A stretch of 64,000 bases of DNA, taken from Laccaria trichodermophora. Lineage: Eukaryota; Basidiomycota; Agaricomycetes; Agaricales; Hydnangiaceae. Within the stretch, counting starts at the first letter, position 1. Each line of letters opens with the position of its first letter. The position numbers and the translations under genes were made by a program. Location of the stretch: positions 1,178,001 to 1,242,000 of the forward strand of contig JACTVC010000009.1 of the NCBI GenBank assembly GCA_018417955.1. The letters run 5' to 3'. The notes beneath the pieces are model-generated. The model worked only from the letters and a program-made list of their open reading frames with translations. It did no database searches and was not told the DNA's origin. This document shows, in pieces, positions 22,701 to 32,383 of the stretch.

Positions 22701-25700
22701 TTACCGAAGGAGAAGATGAACTCAATTTCTTAGGCGGTGGAGCAACTACATGTGATATAGAAGATGAATCAATAGATGAATTGCTTGGTGAAGATTCTGA
22801 TGATGAACTTAACAACTATGAAAATTTTTACAATGATGAACCTGATAGCCAAGAGTTTCTACCTGATCACCCTCAACATTGCACACACAAGGTAGTTGTT
22901 GTTGATGAGGAGAGTGCTCTTATACCAAATTTTGTTGGCGGAGGCTTACCTCGCCGTGATCAAGGTGACAGAGAATATTACTGTTCTACTATGCTTTCTT
23001 TGTTCAAACCTTGGCGAAATGGCAAAGATTTGAAACTAGAAGATGAGTCTTGGGATGAAGCTTTTTGTGGCTATTCATTTTCAGCAAGACAACTTGAGCT
23101 TATGAATAATTTCAATATCAAGTATGAATGTAATGATGCCAGAGATGACTATTCTGCACAGATGAAGAAGAAAGGTGAAAGAGAAGGAATACTGGGCTCA
23201 TGGGATAACACTGGAGGTGAACTTGATGCTAACTTTCCTGACTTTGGTGAAGATGGTCCATTGGATGTTGATGAATCACTGTATATGTTGGGAGACCCCA
23301 ATAGTATCAATAATCAGAAGCTTCATGAAATGAACAGAATTGAGAATGTAGTTCAAAATGCAGGATGGCTTGATCCATGCATTGGCAATATTGATCCAGT
23401 GGATGTAAACTTCAAGCCAGAAAAAGAACGAACTGGATCTCAGTGGAATGTTCTTGTACAGTCACTAAAGAAACTCTTTCTTGAAACACGTTCAAAGAAC
23501 CTTCCAGTGGCTAAAGCAGATAAAGAAAGAAATGGGACATCACAAAATGAAGTGGTTGTAGATGATATCAGCTACTTGGACAAAAAATTCAAAGCAAAGA
23601 AAGAAGAAGAACAGAAAATGATAGATGACATTGCCCAAACATTCAGTTTGAATGAAGAGCAGGAAAGAGCATTCCGAATTGTGGCCAACCATGCAACTAT
23701 GAAAGAAAGTGAGCAACTTAAAATGTATCTGGGAGGTATGGGTGGAACAGGAAAATCTCAGGTTATAAAGTCATTAATAGCCCTCTTTGATAAACGTAAT
23801 GAGGCACATAGAATTATGATATTGGCACCGACTGGATCTGCTGCTGCTCTATTGAATGGCTCAACATATCATTCAGCTTTAGGTGTAAAAAGTGATTCCC
23901 GAAGAAACCATAATGAGAATTCAACTATGGCACAGGTCAGATCTCGTCTAGATGGTGTAGACTATATTTTTCTAGATGAAGTGTCTATGATCTCATGTTA
24001 TGAGCTATATAAAATAAGTGCACAACTGGCCAAAGGAAGAAACAATATGGATGTACCCTTTGGTGGAATTAATATGATTTTTGCAGGTGACTTTGCACAG
24101 CTTATGCCAGTCCAAGGCCAGGCCCTTTACAATGGAACTGTTGGCACATCGGTGGATGCCTCCATGTCAGAACGTGGGCAGCAATCTGCTATAGGTAAAG
24201 CACTTTGGCACCAAGTGACTACTGTTGTGATGCTACGAAAAAATATGAGACAAAATACACAATCAGTGGAAGATGCCAAGCTAAGGACAGCTCTAGAAAA
24301 TATGAGATATGCAGCATGTACTGTTGATGACATTATATTTTTAAGAAGTCGTGTTGCAGGACGGCGACCTAACCAGCCAAAGTTGGCTGACAAACGTTTC
24401 AGAAATGTCTCTATCATTACTGCTCTGAACTCCCAGAAGGATCGAATTAATGAATTAGGTTCTGCACGTTTTGCAGCAGATACTGGCCAAACACTTACTG
24501 ACTTTTACTCTGTGGATACACTGGGGGTTGAGTGTGATCCAGTCACTGGGAAAAAGCCTCGTGGAAGACCTAAGAAAACTGCTGTATGCAAAACTATCAG
24601 TCCAAAGCTTCAAAATTTACTTTGGAACTTGCGCCATTCTGCCTCTGACCATGTTCCTGGAAAACTTTCACTGTGTATTGGTATGCCAGTTATAATACGA
24701 AATAATGATGCAACAGAATTATGTATAACAAAAGGTCAAGAAGGTCATGTCGTTGGATGGGATGCAAAGTTGGACCCAAGTGGACAACAAATCCTTGAAA
24801 CTTTGTTTGTAAAGCTTGATCGTCCTGCCAAGACAATCAAGATTGAGGGATTGCCTGAGAATGTAGTTCCACTAGTAAAGAACAGCAGGTCTATTGAATG
24901 TATCTGTCCAAGTGATGTTACTCTCACTATATCTCATTCTCAAGTGTCTGTGCTGCCCAACTTTGCAATGACAGACTATGCATCACAAGGAAAGACTCGT
25001 CCATTTAATGTGGTGGATTTAAACAGCTGTCGTAACCACTTATCTTACTATACTGCTCTTTCTAGAAGTGCAACATGTGAAGGGACTGTAATTGTACAAG
25101 GATTTGACCCATCAAAAATCACCTGTGGTGCATCTGGTTATCTTCGACAAGAGTTTAGAGAACTTGAGCTTCTTGATGACATTACCAACCTTAGATACAA
25201 TGGTCAATTACCTGAATCAATCAATGGGCAACTGCGCAATTCTGTTTTACGTCAGTATCAACAGCTCAAAGGGAAGGGGTATTGTCCACAGCATGTGATG
25301 GGGCCAATCAGATGGAGTGAAATGTATCCAATGCAAACTTTCCAAGTGATTACTGATAGTTCATGGACACTCACCACAAAATCAACCACTGATAAGGCAA
25401 CTGAAGAGGTCAACATTCAATCACAAAAGAAAAGTAAAAATGTCACAGGATGTTTTGTTCCTGCACAGGGATCAAAGGCAATTGCATCTACACTGAAAAG
25501 GAAGGCAGAGGAGGGTCTGAATTCTGATGAACCTAAATCAAAGAAGATTAGAGCCAGCTTTGGACCTACACCTGAAACTCCTGTTGGGATTCTTTGGGAT
25601 TCAGTAAATTACAGCTGCTCGTATGATTCTCTATTTACAATTTTGTGTGAGATTTGGATTTACAATCCAAAAGGCTGGACAAAAACATTTTATTCATTTG

Positions 25701-26404
25701 GTAACCAAGGAAAAATATTGTCAGAAGGATACAAAAAAGTTATCAGAGGTCTTGAAACTTTAGAAAATGTTAGGAATGATGTGCGTGCATCACTTAAACA
25801 AGAAAACTCAGATTTATTTCCAAGTGGACAAACTGGGACTGATATCCGGGATTTAATCTCATACATTTTTACTTCACATCACAACATTAGCTTGGGCTAC
25901 CACAGAGTATCATGTAATACATGTGATTTTTTTCAAGATCTTGATAATCCACCTGAAAGAGTCATGTCAATACTTGATGGAACTTATAAGTCAATTAATG
26001 AATGGTTGCAACAATGGCTCATGGAACCAAGCATATGTGATTGTGGTTCTCCAATGGCAACTTCCCGAATGTATGATCAACCCCCTTCACTTCTTGTATT
26101 CAGTTTGAATACAAGTAGAGTCTCAATCAGCAAGACTATTCGTATTAAAGGCTCCAATGGTAAGTTCACAGTCCTTCCACTGAGAGGCATAATTTATTCT
26201 GGTGGATTTCACTTTACATCTTATATAATTACCCCTGGAAAAGAGGTGTGGTATCATGATGGTATGGTGACTAAGAGACATTGCATAAAGAAGGGGCATC
26301 TTACTGATTTTACAGAAGATTCTTTGAAGACCAGTGTAGAGAAAAATTCATCTGGTGAGTCAGTTGAGCGGCATGCAGTTGTAGTACTTTACTCTAAAAA
26401 ATAA
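19601..26404 (+). CDS. Helentron Rep-helicase-peptidase protein (family B), up to 2267 aa
   Basis: Initiates and drives rolling-circle transposition. Order of domains: N-terminal CxxC clusters (GCAVCG; CNTCN); the Helitron-like N domain with WLFPYGLGGIGN near 407; the HUH nuclease with HLHLLLW near 645 and the tyrosine motif YITEYVTK near 848; an SF1/Pif1-type helicase with Walker A GGMGGTGKS near 1380, FLDEVSM near 1456, FAGDFAQLMP near 1490, and DYASQGKTR with YTALSRS near 1793-1822; and at the C-terminus a Cys-peptidase-like module, NYSCSYDSLF near 2002 and HFTSYI..WYHDG near 2203. No stop interrupts it. The ATG at 19601 lies outside the proposed 5' tip of the element; the next in-frame Met is near 20284, inside conserved sequence. 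The true start, or an upstream exon, is therefore uncertain. Confidence 0.88.
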   Translation: MLSRQLIVGRNHFRGRKSNFSVTALKKVLRSWGINESLRKLRGLVIIKKKYIKCLKGPTYKIKRSKENKSTYQTSKITNFPPKPPSQKLIHKIIGGFCEDTLPSKLLESGCAVCGQLTKLSDVLKRSDTSSNLEPLIREGVSRIERKSEHDEIHEISGPVIDDDCKYICNTCNKSLDKGKIPTNALCNGFWLGKIPDELACLTYVEQLLISRVRHNHCIIKVASGRYKMHANAITFQNPVAKIYDTLPPPLEELDEVLAVMFTGPCQPTKKDLQRTPLLVRRKQISKALEWLKLNHSDYFDIGISQENLSQYPLSDAPVVIDYRQSIINREREATSVHDNEEEIGTEEGPCTFVVQGLTGEEYSTMSLEAIKARALKHLTSNKKIMFAGHSQQPNSIYNNPQLFPAMLPWLFPYGLGGIGNDMIPHNISTMAHKRLLLMYHDKRFQMDPHFPLIVFNHEQIQQSTTGGYLTTKKSSFESVTERLLNLDMQVISSINKRLASGERVKPETEQEKECFQLLKDLDSVGGHVQGSTTSKKYMRNEVWSLISYIGAPSWFITLSPADGKHPICLYFADTNTEFRPELTFSPECSTLIAKNPVAAARFFHFICENFIKHVLGVGSNHPGLYGETDAYYGTVEQQGRLTLHLHLLLWIKGALSPQDIRDRIMDPSSDFQKCIVEYLESVHKGELHGGSFEEIRAQCQDAQKNDPEYKNPTHTMPIPPPPLCKNRGCNKCLRCTNLKVWWGKFHATTDDLLSRSNHHGCRRPEIDGEDPTKVKRKGCLNAQGQCKARFPREIVEETMVDPLSGALKIKKGEMWLNTFTPELTYLLRCNTDTTSLMSGTAIKAVVGYITEYVTKTGLNSYTAFDAVRQVFNRNSEMIGGNDDRQNTARRLMTKMVNALTARMEIGSPMASLYLLGNPDHYTSHKFTLFYWKNFVREARNPWMITTENDTSKSAVSDEKEMPEKVVLQKYEGMYIGLSNVYDYIYRPIAYEKMSLYDWIRKAKKEKRTKEEQQEFDAHYDKNENEVESDDESVTEGEDELNFLGGGATTCDIEDESIDELLGEDSDDELNNYENFYNDEPDSQEFLPDHPQHCTHKVVVVDEESALIPNFVGGGLPRRDQGDREYYCSTMLSLFKPWRNGKDLKLEDESWDEAFCGYSFSARQLELMNNFNIKYECNDARDDYSAQMKKKGEREGILGSWDNTGGELDANFPDFGEDGPLDVDESLYMLGDPNSINNQKLHEMNRIENVVQNAGWLDPCIGNIDPVDVNFKPEKERTGSQWNVLVQSLKKLFLETRSKNLPVAKADKERNGTSQNEVVVDDISYLDKKFKAKKEEEQKMIDDIAQTFSLNEEQERAFRIVANHATMKESEQLKMYLGGMGGTGKSQVIKSLIALFDKRNEAHRIMILAPTGSAAALLNGSTYHSALGVKSDSRRNHNENSTMAQVRSRLDGVDYIFLDEVSMISCYELYKISAQLAKGRNNMDVPFGGINMIFAGDFAQLMPVQGQALYNGTVGTSVDASMSERGQQSAIGKALWHQVTTVVMLRKNMRQNTQSVEDAKLRTALENMRYAACTVDDIIFLRSRVAGRRPNQPKLADKRFRNVSIITALNSQKDRINELGSARFAADTGQTLTDFYSVDTLGVECDPVTGKKPRGRPKKTAVCKTISPKLQNLLWNLRHSASDHVPGKLSLCIGMPVIIRNNDATELCITKGQEGHVVGWDAKLDPSGQQILETLFVKLDRPAKTIKIEGLPENVVPLVKNSRSIECICPSDVTLTISHSQVSVLPNFAMTDYASQGKTRPFNVVDLNSCRNHLSYYTALSRSATCEGTVIVQGFDPSKITCGASGYLRQEFRELELLDDITNLRYNGQLPESINGQLRNSVLRQYQQLKGKGYCPQHVMGPIRWSEMYPMQTFQVITDSSWTLTTKSTTDKATEEVNIQSQKKSKNVTGCFVPAQGSKAIASTLKRKAEEGLNSDEPKSKKIRASFGPTPETPVGILWDSVNYSCSYDSLFTILCEIWIYNPKGWTKTFYSFGNQGKILSEGYKKVIRGLETLENVRNDVRASLKQENSDLFPSGQTGTDIRDLISYIFTSHHNISLGYHRVSCNTCDFFQDLDNPPERVMSILDGTYKSINEWLQQWLMEPSICDCGSPMATSRMYDQPPSLLVFSLNTSRVSISKTIRIKGSNGKFTVLPLRGIIYSGGFHFTSYIITPGKEVWYHDGMVTKRHCIKKGHLTDFTEDSLKTSVEKNSSGESVERHAVVVLYSKK
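19702..19734 (+). other. Proposed 5' terminus of Helentron B with stem-loop
   Basis: ACGAGTC at 19704 pairs with GACTCGT at 19728-19734, with an extra TCT/AGA pairing around a loop. This is the same plan as the family A 5' end, where ATGAGT pairs with ACTCAT. ACGAGTC is also complementary to the subterminal repeat at the 3' end. Confidence 0.6.
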
Positions 26405-26503
26405 ATATATATTACTATATATATATAGTTTTTGTTAATATATGATAATATGTGAGCTTAAACATATAGCTACACTATAAATGCTACTACAGTTGCAAAA
26501 AAA

Positions 26504-26546
26504 GAGGACTCGTATCTGCCGTGCTTGCAACGGCCTCTTACACAAG
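26504..26546 (+). other. 3' terminus of Helentron B copy 1
   Basis: Subterminal GAGGACTCGT (complement of the 5' tip), then the stem-loop GCCGT-GCTTGCA-ACGGC, then CTCTTACACAAG. Two other copies of this end occur at 11803 and 31074 on the minus strand, with compensating stem changes (GCCAT/ATGGC; a near-match at 31086-31102). Confidence 0.85.
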
Positions 26547-27571
26547 TAATCACTTGATGATTTTCTTAGTTTTGTTCTATATTTGCAAATAGACCCTGAG
26601 CCCTGAGCCTAGCCATCAATATCATAGCAACAATGTGTACTATTCCTATTTTTTATTTTTATTATTTTTATTATTTTTTTTATAGCAAAATTTTCCAAAT
26701 TTATAACTATTTTTCTGTTTATGGTAAAATATTCCCACAGTCCTGTTTGCATCTATCACAAGAAAGAAGATGGTTAGTTATATTTTGTGACCAATAATAG
26801 CATGCTCCATATATCTGTGATGAATTTCCTTTTTGGGTCAAAATTCCCACAGTACCAGGAACACATCCTCTCACTTACCTCTATAAACAACAATTGTAGC
26901 CCCTTTCCTTACCTTTACAAATATATATAAATAATGTCATGCAGACCATTCCTCATTGAGAAAAACACAAAATACTGAAAAAATTGTCATGCATTTTTGA
27001 CCAATATCTCAAAGTGCAAGAAGGCTGGTCTGATGATATAGTCACATGGCATAATATTTTACATAGTTGTCTTGATTTTCCATATTTGGATATGGACCCT
27101 GAACACTGGACATAGCCCCCTCATACATCATGGCAACAAAAAAGTATCATTTTGATTTTTTACTCATTTTTTTCTGATTTGCCAGCCATTTTTCATACTT
27201 TGTTCTATATTTAGATATAGACCCTGAACCCTGAACACAGCCCCTTCAACACCATGGCAACAGAGAAGAACCCTCTTGATTTTTGGGTATTATTTTCTGA
27301 TATTCTGGAAACTTTTAGCTGGTTTCTATATTTAGATATTGACCCTGAACCCTGAACACAGCCTCCCCAACTTACTAAGCAATATTCTGATTTTTTACAT
27401 ATTTTTTTGCCATTTTTCTTGCCATTATTCCTGATTTTATGGCTGCTTTTCTGTTTAAGGGAAAAGGTTCCCGCGGTGATGAAAGGTAAATCAATCAATG
27501 AATGAAAATTTTGCCTAAGTCCTCAGTTGATAAAGAATGAGTCTTACTCGTAAACTCGTAAGGACTCATAA
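26547..27571 (-). mobile_element. Family A Helentron, 3'-truncated copy
   Basis: On the minus strand the 5' end TTATGAGTCC starts at 27571. The ~120-bp modules and the conserved block follow, but the 3' stem-loop and tip are missing: the sequence stops at the 3' end of Helentron B copy 1. If Helentron B had simply inserted here, the missing part should lie left of 19702; it is not there, so a deletion or rearrangement must have occurred. The 5' end of this copy interrupts the hAT transposase frame. Confidence 0.8.
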
Positions 27572-29320
27572 CATCTGCCTCTTCAATGACTGCAATCTCC
27601 TCCTCATCCTCTGAATCATCACCCTGTTCAAGAACAATTTCCTCTCCTTCACTAAAATCCTCAACCTCTCCTGCTCGACGAAATCCTGCACTCACATTCT
27701 TTGTACCTGCAGTAACTTTGACACTCTTCTTTCGCTTTGGTTTTTTGAAAAAGAAGGATATAAATATCTGTGAATGAAATGAGGCTGAGTTAATAAAATA
27801 TTGAGAAATATATATAGCATCACCTTAGCAATCAAATTTACAATGTGAGCCAGACAGCAAAGCCGAGCATCTTCTCCCCAGAATGTTGGTATTTTCTTAG
27901 GAAGTACCCTTGCTAAGGAATCACAGTTTGATGCATTATCCATGCAAAGTGAAAACAGCTTGACCAAAGATCAGAAATTGGATAAATAGAGATCAAAGAA
28001 ATGCACACCAGTTCAGTAAGACCAAAACATTCCAAACAATCAAAAACAACCTGGGCTAAATACTCTCCATCATGCCTTTGTTTGAGGCTAAAAAGTGAGT
28101 CAGTTTAAACTAAGATGCTAACCAACTTATTTATTCATACCGTATAAATTCCAGTATTGCACAATGAATTGAACCATTCTGATACCAAACCACAACAAGC
28201 CCAAGATATGATGAGACAATTGGAGAGGTCCAACCATCAAGTACAAGGTGGATAGCACTGTTTAGTGACTGTCCTTTCATTAGCAACTTGAATTTATTGG
28301 ATAAGAAAAAAAACAGTACCTTGAAGTAATTCTTGACATGAATTGACATGTCAAGATAAATTTGATTGAGATCACAGCTGATTGTATTGGGACTGTGAGC
28401 TGCAGTTCCAGGGCGAAGCATTTGGACCTCCTTCAGATAGTCAGGATCAGAGACCATGTTAAATGGACGTGCACTGGTAGCACAGTGCTGTGCAAGTAGA
28501 GCTCGATGACCTGCTACAGAGTATGGTATAGGAGTGTCATCCTTCAGTTGCTTCTTGGAGATCCCCTGTGCCTGAAGACACGCATTCATCCCTTTCAACA
28601 TGTTACTAGTACCTTCTGCAGTCTTTGAACGTGGCCGAACAACTGCAGGATGCTTATCTGGACGTGACTTGCATCTAAACACATAAGAGAGAGAGAGAGG
28701 CTCTCTCTTGGATCCAAAATTACGCTGGAGGGAGACTGAATAATGGTCGTATGCATCAGAACGCCATGTTGTCTTGGCAGCAGCTACACAAAAGAATTTA
28801 CAATTTTTTTTAAAGTTAAAATGCCAAGGACTCACCAATTATGTCCTCATCTGACAACTCCCAGACCTCCAAGTCACTCTGTTTATTGATTCCAGGTGCT
28901 GCAGCATGTTGGCGACGTTTTATTGGTGATACTAGTACTGGAGGAGCTGAAATATCCTTGTCTAAGCTGTTTGTGTCGTCATCAGACAGGAAATTGAATT
29001 TTTCTGGTGAAGGGCTTGTGTGATGGCTGGGAGCAAAGGGCAGGTTACGATTTGGACCCCTTCCACGAGCAGCAGGGACAGGGAGTCATTGCGATGGCAT
29101 AGCGTTGTGGGGGCAAGAGGCAAAGGGAGCTGAGGACACAGATAACACACTCTTATCTATTCAGGGCAGGTACACTCAAAATATCTCAAAGTCTAAAAAT
29201 ATATAATTTACCCACGGATACCTGCGGATAGTCTGGGTAGTTACCCGAATCCATCAATTGTATCCAAATATGGGTGGATTTCGGGTTTACCTGGGATTAG
29301 CCTATCCGTGACAGTCCCTA
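27572..29320 (-). mobile_element. Truncated hAT transposon
   Basis: The 5' terminus on the minus strand is TAGGGACTGTCACGG at about 29320, a typical hAT tip. It is followed by subterminal runs of ACCCG/CGGAT-like motifs (29205-29300) and a transposase gene. The other end is missing, cut by the family A Helentron at 27571. No target-site duplication can be tested. Confidence 0.75.
27574..29100 (-). pseudogene. hAT transposase, C-terminally truncated
   Basis: Exons on the minus strand: about 29085-28836, 28783-28141, 28087-28009, 27958-27824 and 27767-27574, with introns of 49-56 nt that keep frame. A DGWTSPIVSSYLG segment (first catalytic Asp) lies in exon 2. MDNASNCDSLA with RLCCLAHIVNLIAK (second Asp and the Cys/His region) is in exon 4. 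An acidic tail follows, after which the frame runs into the Helentron 5' end. The third catalytic acid and the hAT dimerisation region are absent, so the enzyme cannot work. At the N-terminus the best ATG (29100) is followed after four codons by TGA, a second defect unless another start is used. Upstream exons read as acidic and Pro-rich. Confidence 0.75.
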
Positions 29321-29462
29321 CGTTGAAGCTCTCACTCTCGGTTTTGACCCTCATTCTTGTTTTTCTTACTGGAGCCCCCACCCACATCTGCGACTATGAA
29401 TACAGTAAGTGTGAAATGTATATGGTAAGACACTCACGTTTTGGCCTATTGGCTTCAGTATC

Positions 29463-31026
29463 TCAGTTTGTCATATCTGTGTAGTCCTTGACATGGCCAT
29501 ACTGGGATGGTATAAACTTGGCCATGTTGGCCTTGTAGTCAATCCAATCCATGTGGATCTTTTTGCGGATATATGCAGCTTTGACCGATGGATCCATCTG
29601 GTCCTCGTTGACCTCCCCAGGTAAAACAGGATCAGAGACTGAACCGTCTGGTGCTTTAGGCCAAGGTTCAGCAGGTATAGATTTTGTAGTATCTTGCATG
29701 GTAAATGAAGATGTAAATTTCACCTGGTCTATTTGTACCCCCATTGACAATGGAAGCTGACGAACAATATAGGCAGATATTTGGAGCAGGCCCTGCACCA
29801 CAAAGTTGAATAATGATTTATTCTCCATAAGGACCAAACCATCCTGAACAAAGTTGGCTTCCCTTGTTATCTCCCCTTTATTGGAGCTAGATTTTCTCAG
29901 TTTTCTGTGACAGATGTTAATGTTTGTTACTCACAGCAATGATGTCGCCTCTGTTGACAATTTGAACAGTTGTCCAAACATACTGGCAAACCCGATAGAG
30001 TATTGACCAGCTCCAGAAAGCATGAAACAGGGTGAGTACAGAACAGCATTAATTCTATACAGATTCTTCTTCAACTCAATGCCACATCCCAGGATGATTG
30101 GCGAACCCCCATGTCTGTAGAGCCCATTGAATATGGCCAAATAAAAGTGAGCCATCTTGACGTAGAGAAAATTGTTTAAAACAAAAAATCTGCCCATTTC
30201 TGTTCCACCTGTTTCTGGAACGTTAGTGTTTGACATCATGCAGGTATATCCTCCAGGATCATCTCCATCATCACAGTGGCCCTGCATTTGTCCAAAGATC
30301 CCCATGCCCACCAAAGCAGTGTCTACAACATTGAATTATAAATAGTTGTAGTAAAATAACTGAGACACTTACCAAAACGTTTCTCCCAAGGTATTGCAGG
30401 CAAAATGTGGCTTGAAAGTAACAGTTATCTTCAACTCCCAGTCTTGGTATGTTGGAAGCAGATGTGTAGCATTGGTACAGCTCTTGTACGTGATTTGGAA
30501 GGCAAATTTTCATTGCAAGAGCACCAATTTCACTGTGTAACTAGAAATCCTGTTAAGCAGCAGGAATAGCTGAACAAAATAACAGTACCTTGATAAACCT
30601 CTTTCTGAACTTAAGTTGTTCATCCATAAACTCCAAAATTTTTCCGAACCAGTAGGGACTCCACATTGCATGGGAATGTTGGGTTGTAGATGCCATGGGA
30701 TAGCAACGAGTTCCATTAATTCCAACAGCACCAGTCCTTTCAAACCACGTTCCCCCTCTCAATACTCCATTTTCATCACAGGTTGGTGGATCAAGAGTAG
30801 CTTCTTCTTCTGGGCCAATCAGATCTGCTTGTAAGTCGTCAAATGCTTTGATTTGTTCTTCAGTCATCATCTTTGCTCTATTTCATAATCAGACGATGAT
30901 TTTTGTGTGGATGTGCAGAAATGTACCCATCCAGTATACAGACATTCAAGATGTCCTGCATCCGGTCAAGACGTGTCAGGGGCGTAGAAGCATATAGAGC
31001 AACCCCAGGTGGCACTTCCAATGAGC
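29463..31026 (-). CDS. Fe(II)/2-oxoglutarate dioxygenase-like protein, N-terminally cut off (about 438 aa visible)
   Basis: Exons on the minus strand: 31026-30927, 30877-30589, 30540-30479, 30410-30373, 30322-29935 and 29904-29463. All junctions are GT..AG and all keep frame through to a TGA. One intron is only 30 nt (29934-29905); unless it is spliced, the frame stops near 29930. The segment LPAIPWEKRFDTALVGMG leads into GHCDDGDDPGGYTC. About 60 residues later comes GLYRHGGSPI. That spacing of an HxD and a later His fits a double-stranded beta-helix dioxygenase, and the style is that of large gene families in mushrooms. I cannot name the subfamily; TET/JBP-type is one option. The C-terminal ~110 residues are Pro/Asp-rich, then basic. 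Earlier exons are missing: a Helentron B 3' end lies 47 bp upstream of the first visible exon. Confidence 0.62.
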
Positions 31027-31139
31027 CTATGTATAAATTTTAAGAGGTTGATTTGCATTCAGCACAGACTGTACTTGTGTAAGAGGCCATTGCAAGCACG
31101 GCAGGTACAAGTCCTCTTTTTTTTTGCAACAGGATATAT

Positions 31140-32383
31140 AAAGAACAATTTTAGAAAAGAATTTTAATTACCAATATTCTTTGCTCTAGCCATCCAATTA
31201 TATTTATTAGAATTGATTCTGTCCCTGTCACCTGTTTCCATTATTCCAACATCCTTATTGTCCTTATTGTTCCTATTGTCATCATCCTACCCCTATCTTT
31301 TCTATTGTTCTTATTGTTCTTATTGTTCTTATTGTTTCTATTCTTCTTATTGTTCTTATTGTTCTCACTGTTCTCACTGTTCTTATTGTTCCTATTGTTC
31401 TTATTGTTCTTACTGTTCCTATTGTTCTTATTGTTTTTATTGTCCTTATTGTTCTTATTGTTCTTATTGTTTGTTCTTACTGTTCCTATTGTTCCCATTG
31501 TTCTTATTGTTCCTTGTTGTTCTTTGCCCCTTGTTGTTTCCAACCTATATAAGTAGCCCAGCTGTACTCAATGAAGTCCCCAATATTCAGACTTCAGGTT
31601 AGTATTGTAGTCTCAGTTCAACATAACAGTGTCTCACTTTGGTCTTCAGCTATTACCTGGCCACTTGCAACAATATTTTCTAAACCAAATATTTGTACAT
31701 CAAGTCACCATGGCTCAACAATGTATGTGATACAACTGTTTTTGGTTTTGCTGCTGCTGATGATTGATAAAGCAGTTCAAACTAATTTCAAGGGCTTGCA
31801 CCTGCATGGAGGTACTTCTCCACCTACCCATGGAGAAAGTAACAAAAATGGTGAAGCTGGCCCCAGTGAATATCGAGCTGTAAGCTTGTCATTTAGTAAG
31901 TTTTTATATTCTATTTATTTTATTATTTTATATTCATTTTTCATTGAAATAGATAGTTCAGCTGATGTTGGACCCTTCCAAGGTATATTGCTACTACTCT
32001 GCAATTACTATACCTATACTAACAATACTAACAGAAGACTTTCCACCCCCATTGATTGATCAAACCCAACAACAAGTGAAAAAGTAGTTTTGAATACAAC
32101 TTTTCCACTATATATGTGTGCAATTGTAATCATAGATACAAAATTGTTGATGCTCAGAAGGGTGTATACTCATTTGAATACTACTACTACATGGCATGGA
32201 AATACTCCAACAAACTGAGTACAAATTCAGCAATGAAGTTGTATGTTTTTATTTTGACATCTTTGCCTTTATGCTACCCTGTGCTTAGGACCTTTCTATG
32301 GCCCAATCTGCTCCAGTGTAGACGACACTACTATATGCTACTAAAATGCTCCAACAAACTAAATAAACACATTTAAATATGGT
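31140..32383. other. 1.24-kb extra sequence in the 3' UTR of Helentron B copy 2
   Basis: Copy 1 has only about 95 bp between its stop codon and the 3' subterminal repeat; copy 2 has about 1.25 kb with no counterpart. It holds the 9-bp minisatellite at 31290-31520 and, on the plus strand, an open frame at 31571-32059 with a hydrophobic N-terminal stretch and intron-like GTAAG..TAG signals near 31880-31950. It could be a captured host fragment. I do not recognise the encoded sequence. Confidence 0.45.
31290..31520 (+). repeat. 9-bp minisatellite (TTATTGTTC)n
   Basis: About 25 imperfect tandem copies of TTATTGTTC or close variants. Open frames through it (FLLFLLFL or NNKNNKN types) are low-complexity artefacts. 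Confidence 0.9.

Larger units (their letters stand above)
19702..26546 (+). mobile_element. Autonomous Helentron, family B, copy 1
   Basis: The left tip is placed at the ACGAGTC..GACTCGT hairpin (19704-19734). The right end has the inverted GAGGACTCGT at 26504-26513, a stem-loop at 26518-26534 and a CACAAG tip at 26546, followed by T. This matches the asymmetric-repeat layout of Helentron/Helitron2 elements. The body is one long Rep/helicase gene with a short 3' UTR. Its right flank is the interior of a family A element. The left boundary is inferred by analogy with family A and is less certain than the right. Confidence 0.75.

Noticed and set aside
31213..31602. Cys/Tyr-rich or Leu/Phe-rich membrane-like protein
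   Set aside because: Product of the 9-bp TTATTGTTC minisatellite.
31571..32059. Paralogue of the first exon of the JmjC-like gene
   Set aside because: They share a short GPSExRAVS-like motif and a hydrophobic start, but nothing longer; too weak to claim homology.
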